In this document: one piece after another, positions 7,339 to 15,602 of the stretch | Layout: each line of letters opens with the position of its first letter | Position numbering within the stretch: the first letter of the stretch is position 1 | DNA from: an uncultured Phycisphaerales bacterium | GTDB lineage: Bacteria > Planctomycetota > Phycisphaerae > UBA1845 > Fen-1342 | DNA: 32,779 nt | Assembly: GCA_903914415.1 (NCBI GenBank) | Contig: CAIWOY010000307.1 | Coordinates: forward strand, 1-32,779 | Direction: 5' to 3' | Translations under genes and position numbers: made by a program | The notes under the pieces: model-generated | Database searches by the model: none | Told to the model about the DNA's origin: nothing | The model's input: only the letters and a program-made list of their open reading frames with translations

Positions 7339-7884
7339 ATGAAACGCACGCACGACATGTTGATGACGCTCGCATGTGTGGCAGGGTTGTTTTGCAGTGC
7401 GACGGGCTTGGGCAGCGACGCATACACCTCGGCCGGCGCGACCAGCAACCCGGGACGATCCGGCACCGCGACGGCCACCGCCCGCTACGAGGGCGACGTC
7501 GGTTTCGCCCGCACGCAGACCCGCACCGGCCCGATCAGCGCCAGCCGCGCGGTTGCGGTCGGCGTCGATGAAGAAGGTCTGTCGCTGTCCATCAGCACCG
7601 CGCTGGCCCCCCGCAACGGTCCGGCCATCGCACTTAACTTCAACTTCAGCATCGACCGCGACGGCGACGTCGCCCGCAGCATCGGCCGTGCCACGAGCAC
7701 CGGCGGGATCAGCCGCACGGCGTCGGTATCCGGCGGGACGAGCACGGGCCGCGGCGGCGCGACCGCCATCTCGCGGGCGAGCGGCTCGACCAGCTTCGGC
7801 GGCGTGGTGCGCACCGACACGCGCAGCGAGCACGAGCCGCGGCCCGTCGTGGTGGTGGTGCGGCCGGCGTTTCGCTGGCGATAG
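7339..7884 (+). CDS. Secreted Ser/Ala/Thr/Gly repeat protein, second member (181 aa)
   Basis: The ATG at 7339, preceded by GGGAG, starts a signal peptide (MLMTLACVAGLFCSATGLGS). The mature part repeats short strands of alternating small or hydrophobic residues separated by Gly turns (TATATARYEGDVG, ASRAVAVGVDEEG, LSLSISTALAPRNG, IALNFNFSIDRDGD, ATAISRASGSTSFGG). It ends PRPVVVVVRPAFRWR, which shares VVV-x-VRP with the product of 6487, so the two are probably paralogues despite low overall identity. No catalytic motif or sorting signal was recognised. It is read in the same direction as 6487 but behind a strong hairpin, so its level may differ. Function unknown; a surface or matrix role is inferred. 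Confidence 0.72.
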   Translation: MKRTHDMLMTLACVAGLFCSATGLGSDAYTSAGATSNPGRSGTATATARYEGDVGFARTQTRTGPISASRAVAVGVDEEGLSLSISTALAPRNGPAIALNFNFSIDRDGDVARSIGRATSTGGISRTASVSGGTSTGRGGATAISRASGSTSFGGVVRTDTRSEHEPRPVVVVVRPAFRWR

Positions 7885-7935
7885 AACCGCGTGCGTTCGT
7901 GCCCGTGGGAAGCCCGAGGCCGCGGGCACATTCAA

Positions 7936-7971
7936 GCCCCATCCGCACCGACGTGCGGGTGGGGCCCTTTT
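7936..7971 (+). terminator. Rho-independent terminator after the repeat-protein pair
   Basis: GCCCCATCCGCAC (7936-7948) pairs with GTGCGGGTGGGGC (7953-7965) through a 4-nt loop, with one G-T pair, and is followed by CCTTTT. It lies 52 bp after the stop at 7884. Confidence 0.7.
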
Positions 7972-8240
7972 GGGGGCTCTGCACGGAATTCCGGGGACGG
8001 CAATCCTCACGCGCGACCGCCATTGCTGGCGGACTGTCCGTAGGCCGTTACCAGTACGTGGATTAAGGCTGCTGCTAGCCGGAGGCTTGGCGAAGGCGGA
8101 GACGCCGGAGATGTCCCATCCCTTGGGCTGGGAGGCGTGGTGCCGCGAGGGCTCCGAATTCCGTCCGGATCGCGCCCGGAACCCGGCCGCGTCGCACGAC
8201 ACCGCGCCCGGTTTGGCTCCCCGCCAATCCGTGAGGAACC

Positions 8241-8270
8241 TTGAAAAGCCCGTCGGTCCCAGTATATGAT
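8241..8270 (+). promoter_or_regulatory. Candidate sigma-70 promoter for the glycosyltransferase gene
   Basis: TTGAAA (8241-8246) and TATGAT (8265-8270) each match the consensus at five of six positions, with an 18-nt spacer. The leader to the ATG at 8488 would be about 210 nt. Confidence 0.4.
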
Positions 8271-8487
8271 GTTGGTGTGCGGCCAGCTCTCCGATGTGCC
8301 GCAGAAGCCGGGGTAGATGTCGTCGGTTTTCTTCTCTTGACGTTCTGAAGTGCCCTGGACCGCGACGGAGGTCGTTGTCCGCGGCTGTTCAGATCCGACC
8401 GGCCAACCGCGTTTGGTCAAGTTGCCCGGCGACGAAGCTGGGCGGTACTCATAGCCGTTTGCTCTGATTCGGGGAGAACAAGATATC

Positions 8488-10107
8488 ATGGCCGTCCGAG
8501 CGGAGTCATCCCCCGTCAGTGAGCCGATGCGCAGCGCGGCGTGCGCCGCCGCTCTGCCCGTTTGGACGCGTATCGCACTCGCCGCGGTGATCATCGCCGG
8601 CATCGCCCTCCGGATCATTGCGCCTGAGACGACCGTCTTCTGTAATGACCAGGCGCGGGCCTGTGCGCTGGCCCAGGATGTCGCTGAGGGCCGCTGGGAG
8701 TCTGGCGGACTCGTCAATAGCGGGGGTTTCCGCAATGCGCCCGGATACGTCTACCTGCTCGCCGCCGTGTGGCGCGTTTGGCCCGATCCGCAGGCGCTTT
8801 TGCTGTTCACGATGCTCACGAACATTGCAGCGCTGGCTGCATCGGCCTACTTGTGCTATCGCTGGGTTGGCGCTGCCGCAGCCTGGTGGGGTCTGGCGTT
8901 CTTCGCGGCCGCCCCGTGGGCGATCCACTACTGCCGCTGGATTTGGGCGCAGGACCTGTTGTTCCCCGCCGCGCTGCTCGTATATGCAGCAGTCTGGGCG
9001 TGGCTCTGTCGCGGGCGGCGGTGGGCGGCCTGCGGGGTGATCCTGGCCCTCGCCTTCCTCACGCACATCCACCTGGCCGGTGTCGTGCTGGCCCTCGCAC
9101 TCGTGTTGCTCGTACTGGCCTGGCGCGTCCGGCCGCCGGGCTTTCCGGTCGCAGTCGGGTTGGTTGTGGCCGCAGCGTCCTTCGCCCCGTACGTCGCGGC
9201 GTGGCACCCGCGCATGCCGCCAGCGGAGCGGGTCGGCTACCGACACGTGTGGCGAGCGGTTCCGGCGGCCGGCATGAGCGTATCAGGTCTCAACTGGTCC
9301 CTGGAATTCCGCGGGGGTTACCCGCACTTCGCGCAGTACCTGGGCTGGCGCCGCTGGCCGTTCGAGATCGTCATGGTCACCCCGGTGCTCCTCCTGGCAG
9401 CGGGCCTTGTGCTCGCTGGCCGGGAGATTCGTCGCGGCGGGCAGACCGCGGGCGCGGTCGTCGACGAATCCGGCCACTCACGTGCGACCCGTCGGCTGCC
9501 GCCGCTGGGCCTGATCGTAAGTCTCTCCCTGCTGATCCCGGCCGCATTTATCCTGCTGGCCATCCGCACGAGTCCGACCTACATGCCGCTTTGGTATCCG
9601 CTGCCGTTCGCCATCGTCGGCTTCGGCAGCGAGCGTCTACTCCGGTGGAAGCCAGGCCCCGTGTGGCAGCGTGCGGTCTCTGTGTTGCTGTTCCTGATCC
9701 TCTTTGTCGAACTGGGTTTCTTTGCCAGCCAGTTGCAGTATCTCGAGAGCCACGGCGGAGTGCCCGGTTCCCCGTTGTCCCGCTCCAGCGCCGGGCTGGA
9801 CGCAGATCTGGAGCAGTTAGTCCGCAACGTAACCTCGGCGGAGGTTTGGGTGCAATACGATGGAGAGAGTCTCATCATGGACGAGGCCACAGCCTACCGG
9901 TTCCGTCGCGCGGCGTGGGCCGGATCGGCGCCTGGACGAACCTTGATCCACTACATCCCGCCCTGGGAGGGGACTTCCTGGTCGGATGAGCTCCCCGCAG
10001 CGCCGCCAACCGCCGAGCGCGCGTATCAGGTGCGGCCGTGGCATGGCCGCCAGCAACGCGACGGACATGTCCTGCGTGTGCCCGAACCGGAAACCACACA
10101 CCCGTAG
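8488..10107 (+). CDS. GT-C fold membrane glycosyltransferase-like protein (GT39/ArnT type)
   Basis: The 539-residue protein has about ten hydrophobic helices and the layout of polyprenyl-phosphate-sugar dependent GT-C enzymes. The first helix (about 27-45) is followed by a periplasmic loop with Asp54 in FCNDQARAC, the usual place of the catalytic Asp. A short amphipathic stretch (NAPGYVYLLAAVWRVWPDP) and several helices follow, then a soluble C-terminal domain of about 120 residues. These enzymes move a sugar from a lipid carrier to a lipid, protein or glycan on the outer face of the inner membrane; the acceptor here is unknown. GGGGAG lies about 11 nt before the ATG at 8488. It stands alone, with its own terminator and promoter signals around it. 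The broad fold is likely; the exact family is not certain. Confidence 0.7.
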   Translation: MAVRAESSPVSEPMRSAACAAALPVWTRIALAAVIIAGIALRIIAPETTVFCNDQARACALAQDVAEGRWESGGLVNSGGFRNAPGYVYLLAAVWRVWPDPQALLLFTMLTNIAALAASAYLCYRWVGAAAAWWGLAFFAAAPWAIHYCRWIWAQDLLFPAALLVYAAVWAWLCRGRRWAACGVILALAFLTHIHLAGVVLALALVLLVLAWRVRPPGFPVAVGLVVAAASFAPYVAAWHPRMPPAERVGYRHVWRAVPAAGMSVSGLNWSLEFRGGYPHFAQYLGWRRWPFEIVMVTPVLLLAAGLVLAGREIRRGGQTAGAVVDESGHSRATRRLPPLGLIVSLSLLIPAAFILLAIRTSPTYMPLWYPLPFAIVGFGSERLLRWKPGPVWQRAVSVLLFLILFVELGFFASQLQYLESHGGVPGSPLSRSSAGLDADLEQLVRNVTSAEVWVQYDGESLIMDEATAYRFRRAAWAGSAPGRTLIHYIPPWEGTSWSDELPAAPPTAERAYQVRPWHGRQQRDGHVLRVPEPETTHP

Positions 10108-10151
10108 CGTGCCCACGCAGATTTTAGTTGCTATTCAATTCGCTGGGCGGT

Positions 10152-10176
10152 GCTCGTCCCACGCTAGTGGGCGAGC
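10152..10176. repeat. Imperfect hairpin between the glycosyltransferase and DUF362 genes
   Basis: GCTCGTCCCAC and GTGGGCGAGC pair with one bulged base around a 4-nt loop. There is no T-run. It could slow or end transcription from the upstream gene, or be a dispersed palindrome. Confidence 0.4.
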
Positions 10177-10339
10177 CTTGCCACCCCGCGTGCCTTCAGG
10201 CGTGCCCACCGCCGCCGTCACCTGCGGGCCATGTTCCGCCCACGCGCCCGAATCAGGCGCGGCAATTTCCGCTTCTGGGCCGATCCAATCCATGTGTCCG
10301 GCGTATAGAATCTAACGCAGGAACTTTGGGAACGAGCGC

Positions 10340-11617
<1,278 letters not shown>

Positions 11618-11644
11618 TTTAGTGACTCAAGAGAATCCGAACGT

Positions 11645-11698
11645 GAGTGGAGCAGGCCTCCGTGCCTGTGCGGGCAGGCAGAGACGCCTGCCCCACTC
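11645..11698. repeat. Extragenic palindromic repeat, possibly a two-way terminator
   Basis: Two 24-nt arms (11645-11668 and 11675-11698) form an imperfect inverted repeat around TGCGGG, with GCAGGC/GCCTGC cores. It lies between the convergent DUF362 and BatA/VWA genes. Palindromes of this GCAGGC type are, to my knowledge, scattered through planctomycete and related genomes, where they often yield false ORFs. Both flanking genes end within 35 bp of it. Confidence 0.7.
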
Positions 11699-11731
11699 CC
11701 GTGGTGTCGCAGTTCCTGTGGAGATGGTGCG

Positions 11732-13867
11732 CTAATGCCGCGCCGACTGGCGGCTGGCGACCGTTACCTCGATCACGAACAGCGCCAGCAGCAACAGTCC
11801 CAGCAGCGCGACCGGATCCAGCCGACGCCCCACGAGCGCCCGCCAGCCCGACGCCGGCCGCGCGTCTCGCGCGCCGGTGCGCTCCAGCACTACCTGCTCC
11901 GTCCCGAGAACCTGCACCAGTCCGTCGCGCGTGATCGGCGTCAAGTCGAACTCCTCGGCGGGCCAATTCACCGCATACTCCGCCGTCTCGCCGCCGCTCG
12001 TGGCCCGGACCGCGTAGAGCCCCGCCGTCGCGGTCGGCCACGGCTCCTGGGGCACGCCGTTGCTGAGGCGTGTCCACGTCACGTGCGGTTCCGGCTCGGA
12101 CTGCCGTACCTGCACGAGGCCGGCCGCGGGCAGCGCGGCGAAGCTGTCGCGCGCCAGTTGCCCCGCGGTGAACTGTGCCGCCGCGGCCGGCGGCCCCACG
12201 GACTGACCGATGAGATAGTGCAGCCAGGTCATCAGACCGGCCGCCCGCACGCCGAGATCGCTCCATTGCGGGTCCGGCGAGGTGGTCAGCAGCAGCACGT
12301 CCCCGCGTCCGAGCCGCCGCGACATGATTGCCGGTACGCCGTCCGTGTAGGTCGCGCTCGTCTGCACGCCCGCGAGCAGTCCGCTCAAACGCACGCGGCG
12401 CCGGACCGAGCAACGGGCGAGCTCCGCCAACCCGTCGGATGGGCTGGCATCCGCCACCGCGGCTTCCTGGCGAATGGCGGACGCCGTTTGCAGCGTTTCA
12501 ATCGTGGGCCCGCCTTCGCTCAGCAGCGCGCGCAGCCCGGGCCAGTCCGGGTTGGACGTGCTGGACGCCGGAACAAGGACGGCCGTGGTGCCGCTCTCAA
12601 TCGCCTGAAGGAGCGTGCCGCGTAGGGTGGCGGGCAGGTCAACGTCGGGGAGGACGACGATCAGCGCCGGCTGCCGAGCCTCGCGTGCCGGGAGCGCGGT
12701 CAGCTCCGCGGCGTCCGTCGCCCGCAACGAGATTCGCTGCTGCGCGGGACTGAGCAATTCCGGAGCCAGCAGGTTTCGCAGGATGAGTCGCGACACGTCC
12801 CCGTCCGCGTTGCCGGCCGACGGAGCGAGCAGCCACACCTCCGGCGGCGGGCCGGTCTGCCAGGCCACGTACGCGCGCTGGTCCGCCGCGAGCGAGTCCT
12901 GCGGCTCCAGCTCGAGCGTGGCGGCATGCGGACCGGCCGGTAGCGCCGGCAAGCTCAGTGTAACGTCGCGGGTTGTATCCGCGGGGACCTTCAGCGGCCC
13001 CATCCGCACGAGGATATTCTCGCCCTGCCGCGCGACCAGCCAGCACTCGCTGTCCACGCCGGTCGCCCGCACCGCGACCCGCACAGGCGTGGCCGCGGAC
13101 TCCGGCCACGTGTGCGCTGGCGGCACCGGCACGCCGAGCCCCAAGTCTGTGATCTTGTCCAGCGGCGGGCCGACGACCCGGATTGTGGCGTTGTCCAATC
13201 CCGCCAGCATGGCCGGCCGCACGTCCCGCCACGCGGACGCGGCGGCGTCGGTGAAGACCACGATGCCCCGGGCGGGCTGATCCGCCGAGCGCAGCAGCCG
13301 GGCCGCGCGTTCGAGTGCGTGGCCGAGCGGTTGGGCGTGTGGCTGGTCGGCGGCGGCGGCGCGCAGCGCTGCGACCAGGGCGGCGCGGTTCGCCGTCAGG
13401 GCGGTGGCTTCGTCCGGGGCGCTGGCGCGGAGCACGGCGAGCTGCGAAGTGCCCGGCCAGCCGTGGGAGCTGTCCAGGAACTCCAGCGCTTGCGTGCGGG
13501 CCGCGTCGAGCAGGGTGACGGGACTCTCGAACCGCGGGCGGTACCTCATGCTCAGCGAATCGTCGAGGATGATGACGCACGCGGTCGCCGTCGCCCCGGG
13601 GTTCTGGGCGGCGAGCAGCGCCCACGTCGGACCCGCCAGCAGGGCCGCGGCACACGCCAGCAGCGCCGCCCGCAGGAGCATCAGGAGCAGGTGGCGAACC
13701 CGGCTGGCCCGCTGCCCGGTGAGCAGGACCCCGCGCATCAGTACCACGGCCGGGAACCGCAGCCGCCGGGGGCGCGGCCGCATGACCAGGTGGATCAGCA
13801 CGGGGACCGCGGCGGCGGCGCTGCCCCAGAGCAGGGCGGGATGCGTGAGGGCGAAGGCGTCGGTCAC
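11732..13867 (-). CDS. BatA-type membrane protein with VWA domain (711 aa)
   Basis: The N-terminus has the BatA (aerotolerance-type) pattern: LTHPALLWGSAAAAVPVLIHL, then RPRPRRLRFPAVVLMRG and a second hydrophobic helix (about 59-87). A von Willebrand A domain follows, with the metal-binding D-x-S-x-S at Asp102-Ser106 (DDSLSM) and GIVVFTDAAASAW. A long beta-rich region comes next, then a possible GATase-like part (ALIVVLPDVDLP, RRLGRGDVLLLTTSPDPQWSDL). The last helix is at about 685-703. Such proteins usually lie beside MoxR-type AAA+ and DUF58 genes and are thought to help assemble or supervise envelope proteins. Neither partner is seen here. The GTG start at 13867 is set by the domain boundary. 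It is convergent with DUF362 and divergent from the ACT gene. Confidence 0.85.
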   Translation of the reverse strand: MTDAFALTHPALLWGSAAAAVPVLIHLVMRPRPRRLRFPAVVLMRGVLLTGQRASRVRHLLLMLLRAALLACAAALLAGPTWALLAAQNPGATATACVIILDDSLSMRYRPRFESPVTLLDAARTQALEFLDSSHGWPGTSQLAVLRASAPDEATALTANRAALVAALRAAAADQPHAQPLGHALERAARLLRSADQPARGIVVFTDAAASAWRDVRPAMLAGLDNATIRVVGPPLDKITDLGLGVPVPPAHTWPESAATPVRVAVRATGVDSECWLVARQGENILVRMGPLKVPADTTRDVTLSLPALPAGPHAATLELEPQDSLAADQRAYVAWQTGPPPEVWLLAPSAGNADGDVSRLILRNLLAPELLSPAQQRISLRATDAAELTALPAREARQPALIVVLPDVDLPATLRGTLLQAIESGTTAVLVPASSTSNPDWPGLRALLSEGGPTIETLQTASAIRQEAAVADASPSDGLAELARCSVRRRVRLSGLLAGVQTSATYTDGVPAIMSRRLGRGDVLLLTTSPDPQWSDLGVRAAGLMTWLHYLIGQSVGPPAAAAQFTAGQLARDSFAALPAAGLVQVRQSEPEPHVTWTRLSNGVPQEPWPTATAGLYAVRATSGGETAEYAVNWPAEEFDLTPITRDGLVQVLGTEQVVLERTGARDARPASGWRALVGRRLDPVALLGLLLLALFVIEVTVASRQSARH

Positions 13868-13947
13868 AACCGTGCTCCCGGGATTCCGCAGAAACGGGAT
13901 TTTCGGCTGTACAGGGGCCGCGCGTAAAGCTAATCTGAATCCTGGAT

Positions 13948-14018
13948 GGCGAAGTTGAACTTCGCCCTACCGTGTCGCGATACTCTTGGGAATCGTGTCC
14001 GCGCTACTCTTGGGAATC
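13948..14018. repeat. Palindrome and tandem repeat in front of the ACT-domain gene
   Basis: GGCGAAGTT-g-AACTTCGCC (13948-13966) is a perfect 9-bp inverted repeat. It is followed by two head-to-tail copies of a 23/24-bp unit (13972-13994 and 13995-14018) that share GTGTC at the start and TACTCTTGGGAATC at the end. They end 14 bp before the chosen ATG. They could be a control site or remnants of dispersed repeats. Confidence 0.75.
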
Positions 14019-14032
14019 ATCTCGCGGCAGAT

Positions 14033-14497
14033 ATGAACGTCGAACCCCTGCAAACCGCCGAAGGCAGTGAGTACCCGTGCTGTCGCCAGCTCTCGATCTT
14101 CCTGGAGAATCGGGTCGGGCAGCTTCTGCGGGTCACGCGGCTGCTGGAAGACGAGCCGGTGCACATCCTCGGCCTCGCGGTGGACGCGTCGGTGGACTGC
14201 GCCATCGTGCGGATGCTGGTGGACGACCCGGACCTGGCGCACCAGATCCTCACCGACGCCCATTTCGCCCTCAGCGAGAGCGAGCTGCTGGTCGTCGAGC
14301 TGCCGCCCGGCAAACGCTCGATCATGGTCCTGTGCAGCGCCCTGATCTCGGCGGAGGTCAACATCAACTACGTCTACACGGTCTGGGCGGGCAAAGAGCG
14401 CCGGCCGTGCCTCGCGATCCAGGTGGACGACGTGCAGAACGCCATTCGCGTGCTCGCCGGGCAGAAGTTCGTCGTCCTGCATCAGCATGAGCTGTAA
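14033..14497 (+). CDS. Double ACT-domain protein (154 aa)
   Basis: The product consists of two ACT-like units: residues about 15-75 (RQLSIFLENRVGQLLRVTRL, then VHILGLAVDASVDCAIVRML) and about 80-150 (IMVLCSALISAEVNINYVYT, then RPCLAIQVDDVQNAIRVLAG). ACT domains bind small ligands, often amino acids, and regulate enzymes; no catalytic domain is attached, so this is probably a free-standing sensor or regulator. The ATG at 14033 is preferred because the longer in-frame start at 13946 would translate the palindrome and tandem repeats upstream. No clear Shine-Dalgarno sequence is present. The alpha/beta hydrolase gene starts 9 bp after the stop, so the pair is likely co-transcribed. The ligand is unknown. 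Confidence 0.8.
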   Translation: MNVEPLQTAEGSEYPCCRQLSIFLENRVGQLLRVTRLLEDEPVHILGLAVDASVDCAIVRMLVDDPDLAHQILTDAHFALSESELLVVELPPGKRSIMVLCSALISAEVNINYVYTVWAGKERRPCLAIQVDDVQNAIRVLAGQKFVVLHQHEL

Positions 14498-14506
14498 CGC
14501 GGGCTT

Positions 14507-15364
14507 ATGCGACCGCCACATTCTCCTCCGCAGCTTCAATCCTGGACGATGAGGGATGGGTACACCGTTGGTGGGCGCGTCTGGCGGCCGGGCGGAAACC
14601 AACCCGAGCGTGCGATCCTGTACCTGCACGGCATCCAGTCGCACGGGGGCTGGTTCGAGTGGTCGGCCGCGCAACTGGCGACCGGCCGGTCGCTCGTCAT
14701 CCTGCCGGACCGGCGCGGGAGCGGCGTGAACTCGCAGGCCCGCGGCGACACGCCGGCGGCGCGGCGCTGGCTTGAAGATCTGGACGAGATCGCCGCGTGG
14801 ACGACGCGCGAGTTCGGCGTGCGGCGTTTCTGGGTGGTCGGCGTAAGCTGGGGCGGCAAACTCGCCGTCGCGTGGACGCTGAAGCAGCCCGAGCGGGTCG
14901 AGCGCGTCCTGCTGATCGCGCCGGGATTCTTTCCTGGCGTGGACGTGGGGCTGGGGGCCCGCATCCGGATCGGGCTGGCAATGCTGACGCGGCCAGCGCG
15001 CCTCTTCCCGATTCCGCTGAACGATCCGGCCCTGTTCACCGAGAATCCGGCGGGGCAGCAGTTCATCGCCGACGATCCGCTGAAGCTGACGCACGCCAGC
15101 GCGCGTTTTTTCTACGAATCCGCCCGCCTGGACCGCCAACTGGCCCGTGTGCGGCCGCGGTCGCTGAAGGCCGAGGTCACGTTGGCCCTCGCCGGGCGCG
15201 ACTGCATCATCCGTAACGCTCCAACGCAGGTCTGGCTGACGAAGGTCGCCGCCCGCCAGCTCGCCGTGCATACACTCCCCGCCGCCAGCCACACGCTGGA
15301 GTTCGAGCCGGACCTCGCGCCGTTCGCGGCGTTGCTGGAGCAGTGGGCGCGCCGCGGGGATTGA
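14507..15364 (+). CDS. Alpha/beta hydrolase (285 aa)
   Basis: The protein has the alpha/beta hydrolase layout of the S33/monoacylglycerol-lipase-like group: oxyanion-hole motif LYLHGIQSHGGWF, nucleophile elbow G-V-S-W-G with Ser114, acid Asp232 in LAGRDCI and His262 in ASHTLEF. A cap region lies between about residues 140 and 215. It probably acts on an ester or amide in the cytoplasm; no signal peptide is present. Its start is 9 bp after the ACT gene stop, so the two are likely one transcript and the ACT protein might regulate this pathway, which is inference. The substrate cannot be read from sequence. ATG 14549 (MRDGYTVGG) is a possible later start, since the domain proper begins there. 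Confidence 0.85.
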   Translation: MRPPHSPPQLQSWTMRDGYTVGGRVWRPGGNQPERAILYLHGIQSHGGWFEWSAAQLATGRSLVILPDRRGSGVNSQARGDTPAARRWLEDLDEIAAWTTREFGVRRFWVVGVSWGGKLAVAWTLKQPERVERVLLIAPGFFPGVDVGLGARIRIGLAMLTRPARLFPIPLNDPALFTENPAGQQFIADDPLKLTHASARFFYESARLDRQLARVRPRSLKAEVTLALAGRDCIIRNAPTQVWLTKVAARQLAVHTLPAASHTLEFEPDLAPFAALLEQWARRGD

Positions 15365-15412
15365 CGGATTCTGGCGGATTTTGACGGGAAAACGCGATCA
15401 GGGGCACGCGGG

Positions 15413-15437
15413 GCTGTCTTTCGCCGCGAAGGACAGC
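15413..15437. repeat. Inverted repeat downstream of the hydrolase gene
   Basis: GCTGTCTTTCGC and GCGAAGGACAGC form a near-perfect inverted repeat (one G-T pair) about 48 bp after the hydrolase stop and 165 bp before the restriction-modification gene. There is no T-run. It may be a weak terminator or a site for a regulator of the enzyme gene. Confidence 0.45.
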
Positions 15438-15602
15438 GGGGGCACGCAACGGGAACGGCGGAAGGGCACAAGTGGGAAGTGGATGGCTACGTGCTATTCC
15501 TGTTGTCCGGCCGTCGAATCGAGTCGCGTCCTGCCTTCTCGGGCCGGATGAGCGGGCAAGGAGCGCCTCACGAGCTTTCGCGCCGGGCCGGCGCCCTTTA
15601 TC

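Larger units (their letters stand above)
7885..8487. other. 600-bp region without a credible gene
   Basis: Two hairpins follow the repeat-protein gene: GTGCCCG/CGGGCAC (7899-7929) and the terminator at 7936. Then come about 300 bp in which I see no gene, and a candidate promoter (8241-8270) with a leader of about 210 nt before the glycosyltransferase. Open frames here are low in quality and lack ribosome binding sites or recognisable protein patterns. Confidence 0.6.

Noticed and set aside
7376-8269. Long + strand frame across the second repeat-protein gene and the following gap
   Set aside because: It runs through the terminator at 7936 and is Arg/Ala/Pro-rich as expected of an off-frame reading of GC-rich DNA.
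8007-8735. - strand frame of 242 codons in the gap before the glycosyltransferase
   Set aside because: It overlaps the start of the glycosyltransferase gene and shows no domain, signal peptide or ribosome binding site.
11619-12413. Long - strand frame overlapping the BatA/VWA gene
   Set aside because: It reads the extragenic palindrome as protein and shadows the real gene in another frame.
13946-14032. N-terminal extension of the ACT protein
   Set aside because: The extra 29 residues come from the palindrome and tandem repeats; the ACT fold begins after ATG 14033.
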